Shown in pieces: positions 1 to 9,271 of a stretch of 64,000 nucleotides of DNA. The notes beneath the pieces are model-generated. The model saw only the letters and a list, made by a program, of their open reading frames with translations, was not told the origin of the DNA and did no database searches. Position numbers and translations under genes: made by a program. The stretch comes from Gammaproteobacteria bacterium. GTDB lineage: Bacteria; Pseudomonadota; Gammaproteobacteria; GRL18. Each line of letters begins with the position of its first letter. The stretch's first letter is position 1. Location: assembly GCA_016744995.1 (NCBI GenBank), contig JADGDG010000001.1:536011-600010 (forward strand), read 5' to 3'.

Positions 1-141
1 CCCACAACAATCTTTATTGACAGTAAGGGACAGGTTCTGACAGAAAAGATTATCGGCATCACCACACCCTCTCTTTTCGGCGGCACTCTGGATGACCGTA
101 TTGATGAGGCATTTATGTTTGTCAGGAAGACTATAAAATAA
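1..141 (+). CDS. Thioredoxin-fold protein, C-terminal end (partial)
   Basis: An open frame runs from the first base of the window to TAA at 139-141, so only the last 46 residues are present. They begin with Pro-Thr followed by a beta strand and Gly, the cis-proline and following strand of a thioredoxin-like fold. A redox or thiol-disulfide role is plausible, but the CxxC region lies outside the window, so function cannot be fixed. It converges on the response regulator gene that ends at 174. Confidence 0.6.
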   Translation, partial: PTTIFIDSKGQVLTEKIIGITTPSLFGGTLDDRIDEAFMFVRKTIK

Positions 142-173
142 CTTAGAGCATGGTTGAAAAATCTCTGCCGGTG

Positions 174-1298
174 CTAATTCAGTAATTGATTAAGCTTATC
201 TACAATCCGATCAAATATTTTTTCAGATTGCTTGCCGCTTTCATAGACTTTGTCCGTTTCTATTTCTGCCTTGCTAATTAGCTGGACCAACTCTGCTTCC
301 TCCGACTCATCCAGGCCTAGCTGGAGAAATGATTTTTCGATATCATGTGCCAGCTCACCAAGAATAGAGCTATTAAGCATCCGCTGATTCTGGCTGGACT
401 TATGAACAACATCCAGTTCTTTTGAGATAGATTCAACTGTCTGCTTTAATAAGCTATAATGTTTGTTTATATTTGCATCCACAATAAATTGTAAAAGCTT
501 AACATCCAGAGAATCAATAAAGACTGCCAGATGATCTCTATAACGCCCCACTGTTTCTTCATCTGCAGGCATATTTCTAATGAGCAGGCTGGCATGTTTG
601 CCAATGATAACAGCACGCCCGGTAAACTCAATAATTTTAGAGCTCTGACCAGCAGTTTCTTTAAGAATATCCATCTCAATTGAACGCATCTTTTCATCAG
701 TGAAGTAATAAACCGGCTCATCAAGATGAGTCAGCATAACACTACCTTCCAGACCATATTTATTCAGTACACTGGCAATAAGTTCAAGCAATGCATCCAG
801 CTCATTAATAACCAGCATTGACTGCATAAAATACACCAGATGCCCTGCCTCAGAAGCACCTATCATTGATGTCATTGCCGTTTTAGTGGCAAATTCCTTT
901 TCTTCAATACCTTTATTTTTTTCAGTTTTAATTTTCAACAATAAATGTATTTTAGTAATAAGCTCTTCTTCATCAAAAGGCTTAGTAAGATAATCATCGC
1001 CTCCCGCTCCATAACCTCTCATTTTTTCTGCCGATGATGCCAGAGCAGAAACAAAAATAACAGGAATATCCTTATACACTGGATTTCCCCGTATCAGTTT
1101 ACATGTTTCCAGGCCATCAAGAACAGGCATCATTACATCAAGCAAGACAATATCCGGTATCCTTTGTTCCAGACTATCCAGACATTCCTGACCATTATCC
1201 ATAGTATGAATTTCAAACTCATCTTCAAGAATATCTCTAATAATTTGTAGATTCATGACTTCATCATCTACAGCTATAAGATAAGGTTTATCAGGCAT
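174..1298 (-). CDS. Response regulator, REC domain plus unrecognised C-terminal region
   Basis: A 374-residue cytoplasmic protein. Residues 5-125 are a receiver domain with acidic pocket D11-D12, phospho-acceptor D54 in the LLDVMMP motif, S84 and the conserved lysine of TKPF near 106. Residues 130-374 contain no HTH, GGDEF, EAL or HD-GYP motif. They look like an alpha/beta domain followed by a long helical, probably coiled-coil tail. The protein probably receives phosphate from a histidine kinase encoded elsewhere and signals by protein contact rather than DNA binding. It stands alone, with 288 bp of upstream noncoding DNA. The REC assignment is secure; the output is unknown. Confidence 0.85.
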   Translation of the reverse strand: MPDKPYLIAVDDEVMNLQIIRDILEDEFEIHTMDNGQECLDSLEQRIPDIVLLDVMMPVLDGLETCKLIRGNPVYKDIPVIFVSALASSAEKMRGYGAGGDDYLTKPFDEEELITKIHLLLKIKTEKNKGIEEKEFATKTAMTSMIGASEAGHLVYFMQSMLVINELDALLELIASVLNKYGLEGSVMLTHLDEPVYYFTDEKMRSIEMDILKETAGQSSKIIEFTGRAVIIGKHASLLIRNMPADEETVGRYRDHLAVFIDSLDVKLLQFIVDANINKHYSLLKQTVESISKELDVVHKSSQNQRMLNSSILGELAHDIEKSFLQLGLDESEEAELVQLISKAEIETDKVYESGKQSEKIFDRIVDKLNQLLN

Positions 1299-1586
1299 TA
1301 GGGAGTTTTCCAGATTAATGATTTATAAAAAGCTTACTTTATTAATAGTTGAAAAAATTAAATGCTTCAAGAAAGGTTTGTTGAATTCAGACTGGATAGA
1401 ACAGAATAATACATAAAAAATAACATTTGTAGGATTAGCTTTACACCCATACAGTCTTATAGCAATGAGCATCAATCCATAAATGGAATAAATATAAGGC
1501 GCATTTATTCAACTCTTATCAAATAGAAGTGTAACTATTTCAGCAAACCACACCGTACTGGCTAACCATCAAAGAGTAAAAATTTG

Positions 1587-2450
1587 TTACTTAGAAGTGC
1601 TTGTCTCTGGCAACAAAAGGGCATCTTTGACAAAATCAATCAACAAATGAGCATTACTTTCAAGCTTCTCTATTGAGCCATGATCAGCACCATCAACAGA
1701 CAAAAAATAACCATTGCTATTATTATTCTGAATCGCATAAGCATCTTCTATTGGTACTGTTTTGTCATCTGTACCATGTACCAGCAATGTCGGGATTGTT
1801 ATTTTTTTTATGGTATTAACCGGCGCAATTTCATCAAATTTGTGGCCTATAACCCACTGAATATATGCATTCAAAAAACAAATAAGATAAGCTGGCAATT
1901 TAAAATCCTGAAAATATCGGGTCATCAGCCATTGAGGGCTTCCAAATGCTGAAAGACTAATCACAGCTGACACATCATTTCGCCTTGATGCTGCATATAA
2001 AACCGCGCCAGCCCCCACTGAGTGGCCTAATAAAACAATTTTTCCATTAAAAGAGAGTTGTTTTTTTGCCTGCTCAATAACCGCTTCAATGTCTTCTGTA
2101 AATCGAGGCAGCGCAGAAAAGGTATCACCATCACTTTTTCCATGGCATCGAGAATCAAACAATAAGATATTATAACCTGCCTGAAAAAATTGCTCTGCAA
2201 TTGGCAGCATTTGTTCTGAATTACTGCCCCATCCGTGACTGATAATAATGAGTGGATAGGTTTCTTTATTAGGAATAAACCAGCAAAACAAGGATTTATT
2301 TTTGGCCGTTTGTATCTTAAGCTGTTCAAAATCCATATTAAAATCATTGGGGGTTTTGGATTCAATCAGACGAGGAGGTATAAATCCAATATGCAGCAGA
2401 ATCAACATAAGGATAAATACGAGAATAGGCACTAAAATAAAATATATCAT
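1587..2450 (-). CDS. Alpha/beta hydrolase with N-terminal membrane anchor
   Basis: A 287-residue protein with one hydrophobic helix at residues 2-22, then an alpha/beta hydrolase domain. Visible are the oxyanion SHGWG motif near 71-75, nucleophile elbow GHSVG with Ser144, an acid in HGTDD near 229 and the catalytic His in GADHG near 258. It is probably a membrane-anchored esterase or peptidase-like hydrolase (the BEM46/YfhR type is similar). The substrate is not deducible. It lies 54 bp downstream of the DUF389 gene on the same strand and may be co-transcribed with it. Confidence 0.8.
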   Translation of the reverse strand: MIYFILVPILVFILMLILLHIGFIPPRLIESKTPNDFNMDFEQLKIQTAKNKSLFCWFIPNKETYPLIIISHGWGSNSEQMLPIAEQFFQAGYNILLFDSRCHGKSDGDTFSALPRFTEDIEAVIEQAKKQLSFNGKIVLLGHSVGAGAVLYAASRRNDVSAVISLSAFGSPQWLMTRYFQDFKLPAYLICFLNAYIQWVIGHKFDEIAPVNTIKKITIPTLLVHGTDDKTVPIEDAYAIQNNNSNGYFLSVDGADHGSIEKLESNAHLLIDFVKDALLLPETSTSK

Positions 2451-2504
2451 ATAAACGAGTGTATTATGAGCAAAGCAACTTGTTCTGTGACTAGCCGCAC
2501 CAAA

Positions 2505-4427
2505 CTATAAGATGTATTTTATACTCATTCTTATTTGATGATCACTGGAAAATCTGTGATTAATTTTCTCTTTTAAATGTTTCAATTCAGCACCCTTTAA
2601 TGGTGTTTTAGTGACAATAGTAATATCAATAATTTTTTGATTATTTTGATATTCAATGCTGGCATTCTCTATGATAATAGCTTTATTATTAATAATAATT
2701 GCTTCATTTTGTATCGCCTGAATTAGTTGATAACGCTGCAGACTTCCCGTGTAAGAACGGTGTAGAGGGTAAGATAAAAATAGCAGAATAATAATAATGA
2801 TGCCAAAAGTCTTTTTACTTTTTACCGTGTTTGAAAACCCCAGGAACTGGAATGTCAATACAGTTGATAAGCTGATGCCAATCAAATTAGTCACAAAAAG
2901 TAAAAAAGCACCTTCAAAAACAAACATCTCACCACGCCCTATGCCGATTCCGGCAACAGCCAGTGGTGGAACCAAAGCCACAGCAATAGCAACACCTGCA
3001 ATACTGTTCAGAAGTTCTTTATGCGCCTTAGTATATGCTGCGGCAACACCTGATATAACAGCAACACCTAAATCAATCAGATTAGGATGGATGCGTGATT
3101 TTATCTCAGAACCCAGCTCAACCTGCGGCAAAAGCAGGGTTAATAATGAGGAAGCCAACACAGCCAGGCCAACACCTAATAAAATTTTAAATATTGAGCT
3201 TAACAGCAGGTTTTCATCACCTCTTAGCAATCCCATTGAAAATGAGATAATAGGGGACATCAGAGGTGCTAACAACATGGCCCCGATAACAATGGCAGCA
3301 CTATTGGCAAACAAACCAAAGCTTGCCAGCAAAGTACTCAATAGCATAAGTACAATATAAAGTGAGTTGATTTTTGCATCCACACGCAATTGTAAAAATA
3401 AATCTTTAAAACGTTCCTCTGATGCTACAGAAAAGAAGGGCAGATGCCGGTTTAAATATTTATCTCGTTCTTTTTCATCCGGCATATTATCAACGCGTAT
3501 CACTTCTTTATCAGCAACTGAAATTGGGTTGAGTATCCAGAATTCTTCCGGAGCATTTATTTTTAGCGCATTTTTAATTATTTTAAAGTGCAGCGGAAAT
3601 GACGTACTTTTTTTCTCATCCAGTATCACCGGAGGTGATTGATTATTGCCGTCATCAATTATTATTTGCCTGCTTTTTATATTTGATATCGCATGGGGCA
3701 ACTGGTTTTCTCGGTGTAAATTAAATATTAGAGAAAATAGAAAAAGAAAATATTCAATAGCAGAATAGGGAGAGATTACAACCAGAGATAAACTTTCTGA
3801 GCGCATTGAACTCTGCTGCTGTATAACTCTTGAAAGATGACTTCCCCTGTTTTGATTAACAATAAAAACCCCGCTTGCCACTGTTTTTATCTTTTTTTCT
3901 TTCTCTGTTTCTATAGTAAATTTTTCCAGTGAAAGTGAGAAAAATTGTTTTATTCCCAAGTAAATATTTTCAACCAACCCTCCCATAGATAAGCCTGACT
4001 GCCAGCTTTTAAGTAAGGGTATTTTTCCTATCACTGCTTTAAAATGGATAATTTCACCATTACATTCCAGTAAATTAATTGCCTGCACATCATCTCTTAA
4101 AGCCACTTCAATATTTTCATTTTGCCTGCTGGACAATTGATATGAACGACGTAACAAATTTTGCGAAGGCATAGGTAAAAATGCCAGAGTACACTGCTGA
4201 TCATTTTTATTATAAGTATATGCAAATGCCAGCAACTCTTCGATAAGCCTCATCTCACCACATAGAATCATATGATGAGCCACTGAAATATATTCCAGCG
4301 GCTCACTGAGAAAACAGCTTTTTTCTACTGCAGTAATTTCAGTACCATATTCATTATTTTTGATTGCATCAATCATGTCTTCCGAAGAAGCATCATAAAT
4401 TAATAGCGCTTGTTCTAGATATTTCAT
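2505..4427 (-). CDS. DUF389 (TIGR00341) membrane protein with a lipid-kinase-like N-terminal region
   Basis: A 640-residue protein. The C-terminal part (about 345-565) carries five to six transmembrane helices, including the IGAMLLAPLMSPI signature typical of the DUF389/TIGR00341 family, and ends in a soluble region of about 75 residues. The first roughly 330 residues are soluble. They have a weak resemblance to diacylglycerol-kinase-like folds, with a family-style SMGGLVENIY stretch after a linker. That architecture is known in some gammaproteobacterial homologues, but the kinase assignment is my inference. DUF389 has no firmly established transport or enzymatic role. Probably located in the inner membrane. 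Confidence 0.75.
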   Translation of the reverse strand: MKYLEQALLIYDASSEDMIDAIKNNEYGTEITAVEKSCFLSEPLEYISVAHHMILCGEMRLIEELLAFAYTYNKNDQQCTLAFLPMPSQNLLRRSYQLSSRQNENIEVALRDDVQAINLLECNGEIIHFKAVIGKIPLLKSWQSGLSMGGLVENIYLGIKQFFSLSLEKFTIETEKEKKIKTVASGVFIVNQNRGSHLSRVIQQQSSMRSESLSLVVISPYSAIEYFLFLFSLIFNLHRENQLPHAISNIKSRQIIIDDGNNQSPPVILDEKKSTSFPLHFKIIKNALKINAPEEFWILNPISVADKEVIRVDNMPDEKERDKYLNRHLPFFSVASEERFKDLFLQLRVDAKINSLYIVLMLLSTLLASFGLFANSAAIVIGAMLLAPLMSPIISFSMGLLRGDENLLLSSIFKILLGVGLAVLASSLLTLLLPQVELGSEIKSRIHPNLIDLGVAVISGVAAAYTKAHKELLNSIAGVAIAVALVPPLAVAGIGIGRGEMFVFEGAFLLFVTNLIGISLSTVLTFQFLGFSNTVKSKKTFGIIIIILLFLSYPLHRSYTGSLQRYQLIQAIQNEAIIINNKAIIIENASIEYQNNQKIIDITIVTKTPLKGAELKHLKEKINHRFSSDHQIRMSIKYIL

Positions 4428-4627
4428 AGGGGTATTTATGGGTTATTTTTAGGATAAATAAAAGGAATAATTTTGCGTGTTGAATGTTTAATGAAAGCCA
4501 AAAGAAAAAAGTCATTAAAATTGCTTGCTTGTTAACTATATCGTGAGCAGGCAGCCATCTATTACGATGATATTTCTTAATAGATGGCCACTATATACCC
4601 ATTTCAAAAAAGTATATAGATATAGAG

Positions 4628-4867
4628 TTATATGCCTCCTATTAACTCCGCATGAACACCTTTATTTTTGACATAATTTAATACCTGCAGCGAGTTAATA
4701 CTATCCGGTGCAAAATCAACCATCATTAGGTGTTGTCTGGTGGGATTAATATGCACCTTCTCTATACCATAGTCTTCACAAAGTGAGCTTTCTAACTCCC
4801 TGATATCAGGTTTACTCAGTGCCTCATCAATATGAACAATTATTTCAACATTTTGTCTGGACATCAT
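4628..4867 (-). CDS. Small HMA-like (ferredoxin-fold) protein
   Basis: A 79-residue protein with beta-alpha-beta-beta-alpha-beta periodicity like heavy-metal-associated domains, but without the CxxC metal motif; the only cysteine lies in a helix. The second of two consecutive ATG codons may be the true start. Homologues of this type are small hypothetical proteins in sulfur-oxidising and methanotrophic gammaproteobacteria. No function is assigned. It is a single gene read away from the interrupted AF1514-type gene. Confidence 0.65.
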   Translation of the reverse strand: MMSRQNVEIIVHIDEALSKPDIRELESSLCEDYGIEKVHINPTRQHLMMVDFAPDSINSLQVLNYVKNKGVHAELIGGI

Positions 4868-4982
4868 ACTCCCCTTATTTCAGCGTTTTAAGGAAAAACA
4901 GTAATCACAGGATTACTTTTTTGTGTGCATTCCTGAGTATAGTAGTCAGAAATGCGTTGTCAAATGAATAAGGAACAAAATA

Positions 4983-5466
4983 TTAGTCAAAATTGCGATA
5001 AAAAAAGACAAATCGACCCTGTTCAAAGTCAACTTTTAAACAGGCTCCATGGTAAATTCCATAATCTACATATCCGGGTATCGCTGAATCTGCATGACAT
5101 TCGCTGGAGTGCTGGGGTGACTCAAAGTCTCGATCGCGATCATACCAGGACAAAAGCATATAATCTTCGTAACTATTCAGCATATTCATCTTTTACCCGA
5201 TTTCTCCGTTATTTTCGTACTCAAATGGTCACATATACCTATATGCTCACATTTTCCGTGCGAAAAAGCCTTGAACTCGGGCAAAATCTAAACACGCTGA
5301 ATAGTTACTAATCTTCAAGCTTTTCTTCAGCAATGTTGTTTGCCTGCTGCATTGCCGCCTGATAATCTGCAACCTCAGAGCTGGCTCCAATGTCAACCAT
5401 CTCGAGATGAGAATAATCAGGCTGCTGAGGCGCACAGAAATTGCCTTCTTCTATGGGATCATTCAT
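4983..5466 (-). pseudogene. AF1514-family small protein gene, interrupted by a MITE
   Basis: The 5' part starts at ATG 5464-5466 behind an AAGG ribosome site and reads 52 codons to ...AEEKLED, then meets a stop formed by the inserted element. The 3' part resumes at YMLLSWYDRDRD and continues to the stop at 4983. Removing the 140-bp MITE and one copy of its 8-bp target duplication leaves exactly 336 bp, a continuous 111-residue frame, so the gene was intact before insertion. The rejoined protein resembles the AF1514 family (conserved SWYDRDRDFESPQH and GYVDYG blocks), whose function is unknown. It begins 17 bp beyond the end of the aldehyde dehydrogenase gene on the same strand, suggesting one operon. 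A downstream ATG could still give a 68-residue C-terminal fragment. Confidence 0.8.
5169..5308. mobile_element. 140-bp MITE with 13-bp terminal inverted repeats
   Basis: Both ends carry the perfect inverted repeat GTAACTATTCAGC (5169-5181 and, inverted, 5296-5308). The element is flanked by a perfect 8-bp target duplication, TAATCTTC, at 5161-5168 and 5309-5316. Ends beginning GTAA together with 8-bp duplications match the IS66 family, so this is best read as a nonautonomous IS66-type MITE. It contains no coding region of its own and no transposase of that family lies in the window. Confidence 0.9.
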
Positions 5467-5482
5467 GACTAAAACCTTGAGT

Positions 5483-6856
5483 TCAACTCACGACTACAGT
5501 TTTAATATTAACAAATTCATGGATACCAAACTCACCAATCTCACGACCATAACCTGATTTTTTAATGCCGCCAAAAGGCAATCTGGGATCACTTTTTACA
5601 AAACCATTAACCACACAGGTTCCAGTATCAATTACATCACGAGCAAGTTTGCGCCCTTTTTCTACATCCCGGGTAAAAATAGCACCACCCAGTCCAAACT
5701 CTGTATCATTAGCAATTGCAATGGCATCTGCCTCATCTTTGGCGGTGATAATAGTGGCAACCGGACCAAATAATTCTTCACTAAAAGCAACCATGCCTTT
5801 TTTTACCCTGGTTAGAACTGTTGATGGATACCAGGCACCCGGTTTATCCGGGATTTCACCACCCAACTTTAAGACTGCCCCCTGTGCTACACTTTGAAGC
5901 ACTTGCTGGTGTAATTCATCACGTAGCTTTACTTTAGCCATTGGCCCGAAATTAGTTGCCGTATCCAGCGGATCTCCCATGATGTAGGATTTCATTAATT
6001 CAAGAACTTTATACTCAAATTCCTCTTGTACAGATTCAACCACAATAAATCGTTTAGCAGCAACACACACTTGCCCGCCATTAAGCATTCTTGATGCTCC
6101 GCAACTGGCAACGGCCAAATCAATATCAGCATCTTCAAGAATAATATAAGGGTCACTGCCGCCCAGTTCCAGGACACTTTTTTTCAAATTTCGTCCAGCT
6201 TCAGCTGCCACCTGTTGACCTGCCTGCTCACTTCCTGTGAGCGTCACCGCTCTGATTTTAGGGTGAGCAATAATTTCAGCAGAAGTTCGAGAGCCTGTTT
6301 GCAAAGTACTAAAAACATTACCAGGAAAACCCGAGTCTTTAAATAATTTCTCAATAGCTACCGCACAACCAAAGACATTGGAAGCATGTTTAAGCACGAT
6401 GGTATTACCCGCCATAATTGTTGGTGCTGCCCCTCGAATCACCTGCCAGAATGGAAAATTCCAGGGCATAATCATATAAATAACCCCCAGAGGCTTGAAC
6501 GTCACAAAGCTTTCACTATTTTCAGTTTCAATGTACCTATCAGCCAGATAGGTCGCCGTTTGCTGTGCATAGTGATCACAAACCCATGCACATTTTTCAA
6601 TTTCAACCTCACCCTGAGTTACCGGCTTGCCCATTTCTCTAGCCATCAACTGAGCATATTCCGCCCTGCGCTCACGTAATATTTGAGCCATTTTGGTAAA
6701 AAATACAGCCCGCTCATTAAATTCTAAATGCCGCCATCTTAAATAGGCATGATCAGCGGCATCAATAACCGGCAGTATTTCACCCATATCCCAATCAGGA
6801 AATTCATTTTCTACCGCTTCATTGGCAGGATTAATTGTTTGTATGCTTCGCTTCAT
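5483..6856 (-). CDS. sad: NAD(P)-dependent succinate-semialdehyde dehydrogenase (Sad/YneI type)
   Basis: A 457-residue aldehyde dehydrogenase, the short length typical of Sad/YneI (about 460) rather than GabD (about 480). Visible are the cofactor region MPWNFPFWQV, the general-base Glu in LELGGSDP, the catalytic Cys in GGQVCVAAKRF near residue 262 and the C-terminal FGGIKKSGYGRE. The enzyme oxidises succinic semialdehyde to succinate in the cytoplasm, feeding the TCA cycle from 4-aminobutyrate or putrescine breakdown. No GABA transaminase is adjacent. The interrupted AF1514-type gene lies immediately upstream on the same strand. Family membership is sure; substrate preference is inferred from the close sequence match to the E. 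coli Sad pattern. Confidence 0.85.
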   Translation of the reverse strand: MKRSIQTINPANEAVENEFPDWDMGEILPVIDAADHAYLRWRHLEFNERAVFFTKMAQILRERRAEYAQLMAREMGKPVTQGEVEIEKCAWVCDHYAQQTATYLADRYIETENSESFVTFKPLGVIYMIMPWNFPFWQVIRGAAPTIMAGNTIVLKHASNVFGCAVAIEKLFKDSGFPGNVFSTLQTGSRTSAEIIAHPKIRAVTLTGSEQAGQQVAAEAGRNLKKSVLELGGSDPYIILEDADIDLAVASCGASRMLNGGQVCVAAKRFIVVESVQEEFEYKVLELMKSYIMGDPLDTATNFGPMAKVKLRDELHQQVLQSVAQGAVLKLGGEIPDKPGAWYPSTVLTRVKKGMVAFSEELFGPVATIITAKDEADAIAIANDTEFGLGGAIFTRDVEKGRKLARDVIDTGTCVVNGFVKSDPRLPFGGIKKSGYGREIGEFGIHEFVNIKTVVVS

Positions 6857-6947
6857 TCTTTTGCCTATTGTGTTAAAACCCTATATTATTTATAGCAATC
6901 CTCCACTTATTTTTCCAGGATTACCTTTTCTTTTAAGGAAATAATGT

Positions 6948-7580
6948 ATGCTCAAACCATTTAACATGACTTTTTTCAGAAATATTAGTTTTTACCTTGC
7001 CATCCTTTTTATCCTTGGTGCCTGCTCATCCGTGAGTTCTTTAATCGGCGGTCGACATAAACACGATTATGCACAAAATTTTGAAACTATGCAGACCTAT
7101 AATTTTAACCCAGTTCCAGACTTACTATCAGCTAATCCCGATTTTATTTTTGTGCAGAATTCAGGTTCTCGATTGGCAATTGAAAATGCCATGGCAATGA
7201 AAAAAATACGTAAGGAACGCCACCTTAAACCAGATTTCTGGTTAAATTATTACTTCACAGGAGAACAAGGCATCACCGTGAGTCAGTTAAATGAAGTTTT
7301 TAACTACAATCTGGGTCTGGCCTGGGATGATCAATATGGCACTGGAAAAGGCATTGCCAACAGCAAACATCATTTTTCAAGCCATACTTTAATCATTGAT
7401 TTTGTGTCAAAAAATAATAATCGCCTGATCTGGCGTGGTTCAGCCCCCACAAGCCTTCGCTCAGATGATAATGAGAACGATAAAAGAACCTCACTGAATA
7501 AGGCAATGGATATCATACTGGCACCATTTCCACCGGAGAACAACTTTGAATCCCTGAAAACACCTGTTTTTGATGAATAA
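6948..7580 (+). CDS. DUF4136-type outer-membrane lipoprotein
   Basis: A 210-residue protein with an N-terminal hydrophobic signal and a lipobox ending in Leu-Gly-Ala-Cys near residue 26, so it is a lipoprotein. The mature part matches the DUF4136 pattern: a YNF motif early, an IENAMAMKKI helix, and a strand ending in a Trp-Arg-Gly-Ser-Ala turn followed by a terminal helix. The function of this family is not established. It is a single gene read divergently from sad, with RBS AAGGA upstream of ATG 6948. Confidence 0.75.
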   Translation: MLKPFNMTFFRNISFYLAILFILGACSSVSSLIGGRHKHDYAQNFETMQTYNFNPVPDLLSANPDFIFVQNSGSRLAIENAMAMKKIRKERHLKPDFWLNYYFTGEQGITVSQLNEVFNYNLGLAWDDQYGTGKGIANSKHHFSSHTLIIDFVSKNNNRLIWRGSAPTSLRSDDNENDKRTSLNKAMDIILAPFPPENNFESLKTPVFDE

Positions 7581-7673
7581 AAAGAAACATCACCAGCAAA
7601 TATACACAACTCACGGTATTTTCAGGCTTTTAACTTTAATTAATCAATAAAAGCTCAACAGCTATAATTGCTG

Positions 7674-9176
7674 TCAGAGGATCGGTGACATCAGATAAAA
7701 GACACGACTTATAGCCCTGAACCAGAATGGCCTTTTTTCAAAATCACTTATTTCATCTCGATAGCAATTTTTCATGTCATATTCCAGCATATCGGCAACC
7801 TGCTGATTAAAACTCTGCTCAGCCACATAGGCCATAACTTCAAAATTCAGATGGATAGAGCGATTATCCAGGTTAACTGTACCAATACCCGCCAGACTAT
7901 CATCCACTAAAATCACTTTTTGATGACTGAAACCTTTAGTGTAACGGTAAATACTGATCTGATACCCCTGAAGTTCCCGATAGTAGGCAAATGAAGTCAG
8001 GTAGACATAATAATGGTCATATATTTCCGGTAAAATCAGACGCACATCTACACCCCTCAATGCTGCATTTTTTAGAGCATTGATTACTTCGGCATCCGGT
8101 ACAAAATACGGTGTAGCAATCCAGAGTCTTGCTTTTGCCTGATTTATCAAAGCACAAAAAAATAAAGAGCAGACAGGCTTTTGATCAGCCGGCCCAGTAT
8201 CTAAGATCATCACTTTCTGCTCACAGAGCTGGCTGTCATTTTCAAGCTTAGTATTTGACTGACAGAGACTTTTAGCTGTTTGCACCTGCCAGTTTAATTC
8301 AGGAACACAGCCAACACTCCAGTACCAGTCTTTAACAAAAATACTCTGAGTTGCCTGTACCGAAGGGCCTGACAGCATGACATGGGTATCACGCCAATAG
8401 CCCATTTTTTTATCTTCACCCAGATACTCCTGGCCCAGATTCAAGCCTCCAACAAAGGCTTTTAAACCATCTACAATAAGAATTTTACGATGGTTACGAA
8501 AATTTATATGTAAATACTTACCAACCCCCTTACGTTCATTAAACGCAGTGACATGAGCACCAGCCTCTCTAAGTTCCTGAATATACCGTGCCGACAGAGT
8601 GAATGAGCCCAGGCCATCGTAGAGGAAATAAACCCGAACGCCCTGCTGCATTTTTTTTGTAAGCACCTGACGAAAGGTTTCCCCAACATGGTCATTTTTT
8701 ATAATATAAAACTGTAATAGCACATAGTCTTTTGCCTCTTCTATAGCCTGAATCATTGCCGTATAGGTTTTTTCTCCATTAATCAAAAGCTTAACCGAGT
8801 TATGAGAGGTAAAAGGCAGGTGTTCCAGATTGTCCACGGTACAGCTGATATCCGCCATCCCCGTTATGTCTTCAACATGATAGCGCTGAAGTTCCAAAAA
8901 GGCTTTTTTTGCTGTTTTAATATCATCCAGACTGGCATTTCGAAAGCTTTCCATATAAGCATAAAAGCGGCTATTGCCAAAGATCCAATAAAGGGGCAAG
9001 ATAAGAACAGGGATAATAATTAAACTGATTGCCCAGGCAATTGCAGCCTGTGATGTTCGGGTATTCATTACTGCGTGAAAGGCGTAATAAATACCGATCA
9101 TTTCAACCATGAAATACAATATTCCAAAAATATAAAATGATTCTTCAACCAACTCAATACCCAGCATGTAATGCAC
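7674..9176 (-). CDS. cls: Cardiolipin synthase
   Basis: A 500-residue phospholipase-D superfamily enzyme. Two N-terminal transmembrane helices (about 10-65) precede two HKD motifs, HRKILIVDG near residue 229 and HQKVILVDD near 418, each followed by the expected Gly-Asn pattern (GGLNLG and GTVNLDNRS). It condenses two phosphatidylglycerol molecules into cardiolipin and glycerol at the inner membrane. Length and order agree with ClsA-type enzymes. The gene is divergent from mobA, with a short shared upstream region. Confidence 0.92.
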   Translation of the reverse strand: MHYMLGIELVEESFYIFGILYFMVEMIGIYYAFHAVMNTRTSQAAIAWAISLIIIPVLILPLYWIFGNSRFYAYMESFRNASLDDIKTAKKAFLELQRYHVEDITGMADISCTVDNLEHLPFTSHNSVKLLINGEKTYTAMIQAIEEAKDYVLLQFYIIKNDHVGETFRQVLTKKMQQGVRVYFLYDGLGSFTLSARYIQELREAGAHVTAFNERKGVGKYLHINFRNHRKILIVDGLKAFVGGLNLGQEYLGEDKKMGYWRDTHVMLSGPSVQATQSIFVKDWYWSVGCVPELNWQVQTAKSLCQSNTKLENDSQLCEQKVMILDTGPADQKPVCSLFFCALINQAKARLWIATPYFVPDAEVINALKNAALRGVDVRLILPEIYDHYYVYLTSFAYYRELQGYQISIYRYTKGFSHQKVILVDDSLAGIGTVNLDNRSIHLNFEVMAYVAEQSFNQQVADMLEYDMKNCYRDEISDFEKRPFWFRAISRVFYLMSPIL

Positions 9177-9222
9177 TCCCTTATTTCAGGATAATTTGTA
9201 ATTATTTAGAGCCAGCAATTTC

Positions 9223-9231
9223 TGGTATAAT
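9223..9231 (+). promoter_or_regulatory. Extended -10 promoter for mobA
   Basis: TGGTATAAT at 9223-9231 is a consensus extended -10 (TG-N-TATAAT). It has no strong -35 and lies 40 bp before the TTG start of mobA. It is the only good sigma-70 element on this strand between cls and mobA. Confidence 0.55.
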
Positions 9232-9271
9232 TCACCTTTTTACAACACAAACAACACAAAGGCTTAATCTA

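Noticed and set aside
4952-5311. Open frame of 119 codons on the plus strand
   Set aside because: It runs antisense through the AF1514 gene and across the MITE; the protein-like signal is on the other strand and is confirmed by the exact frame restoration.
9137-9271. Longer N-terminus for MobA
   Set aside because: The extra 45 codons overlap the cls coding region and the promoter, and the family's conserved N-terminal strand starts only after TTG 9272.
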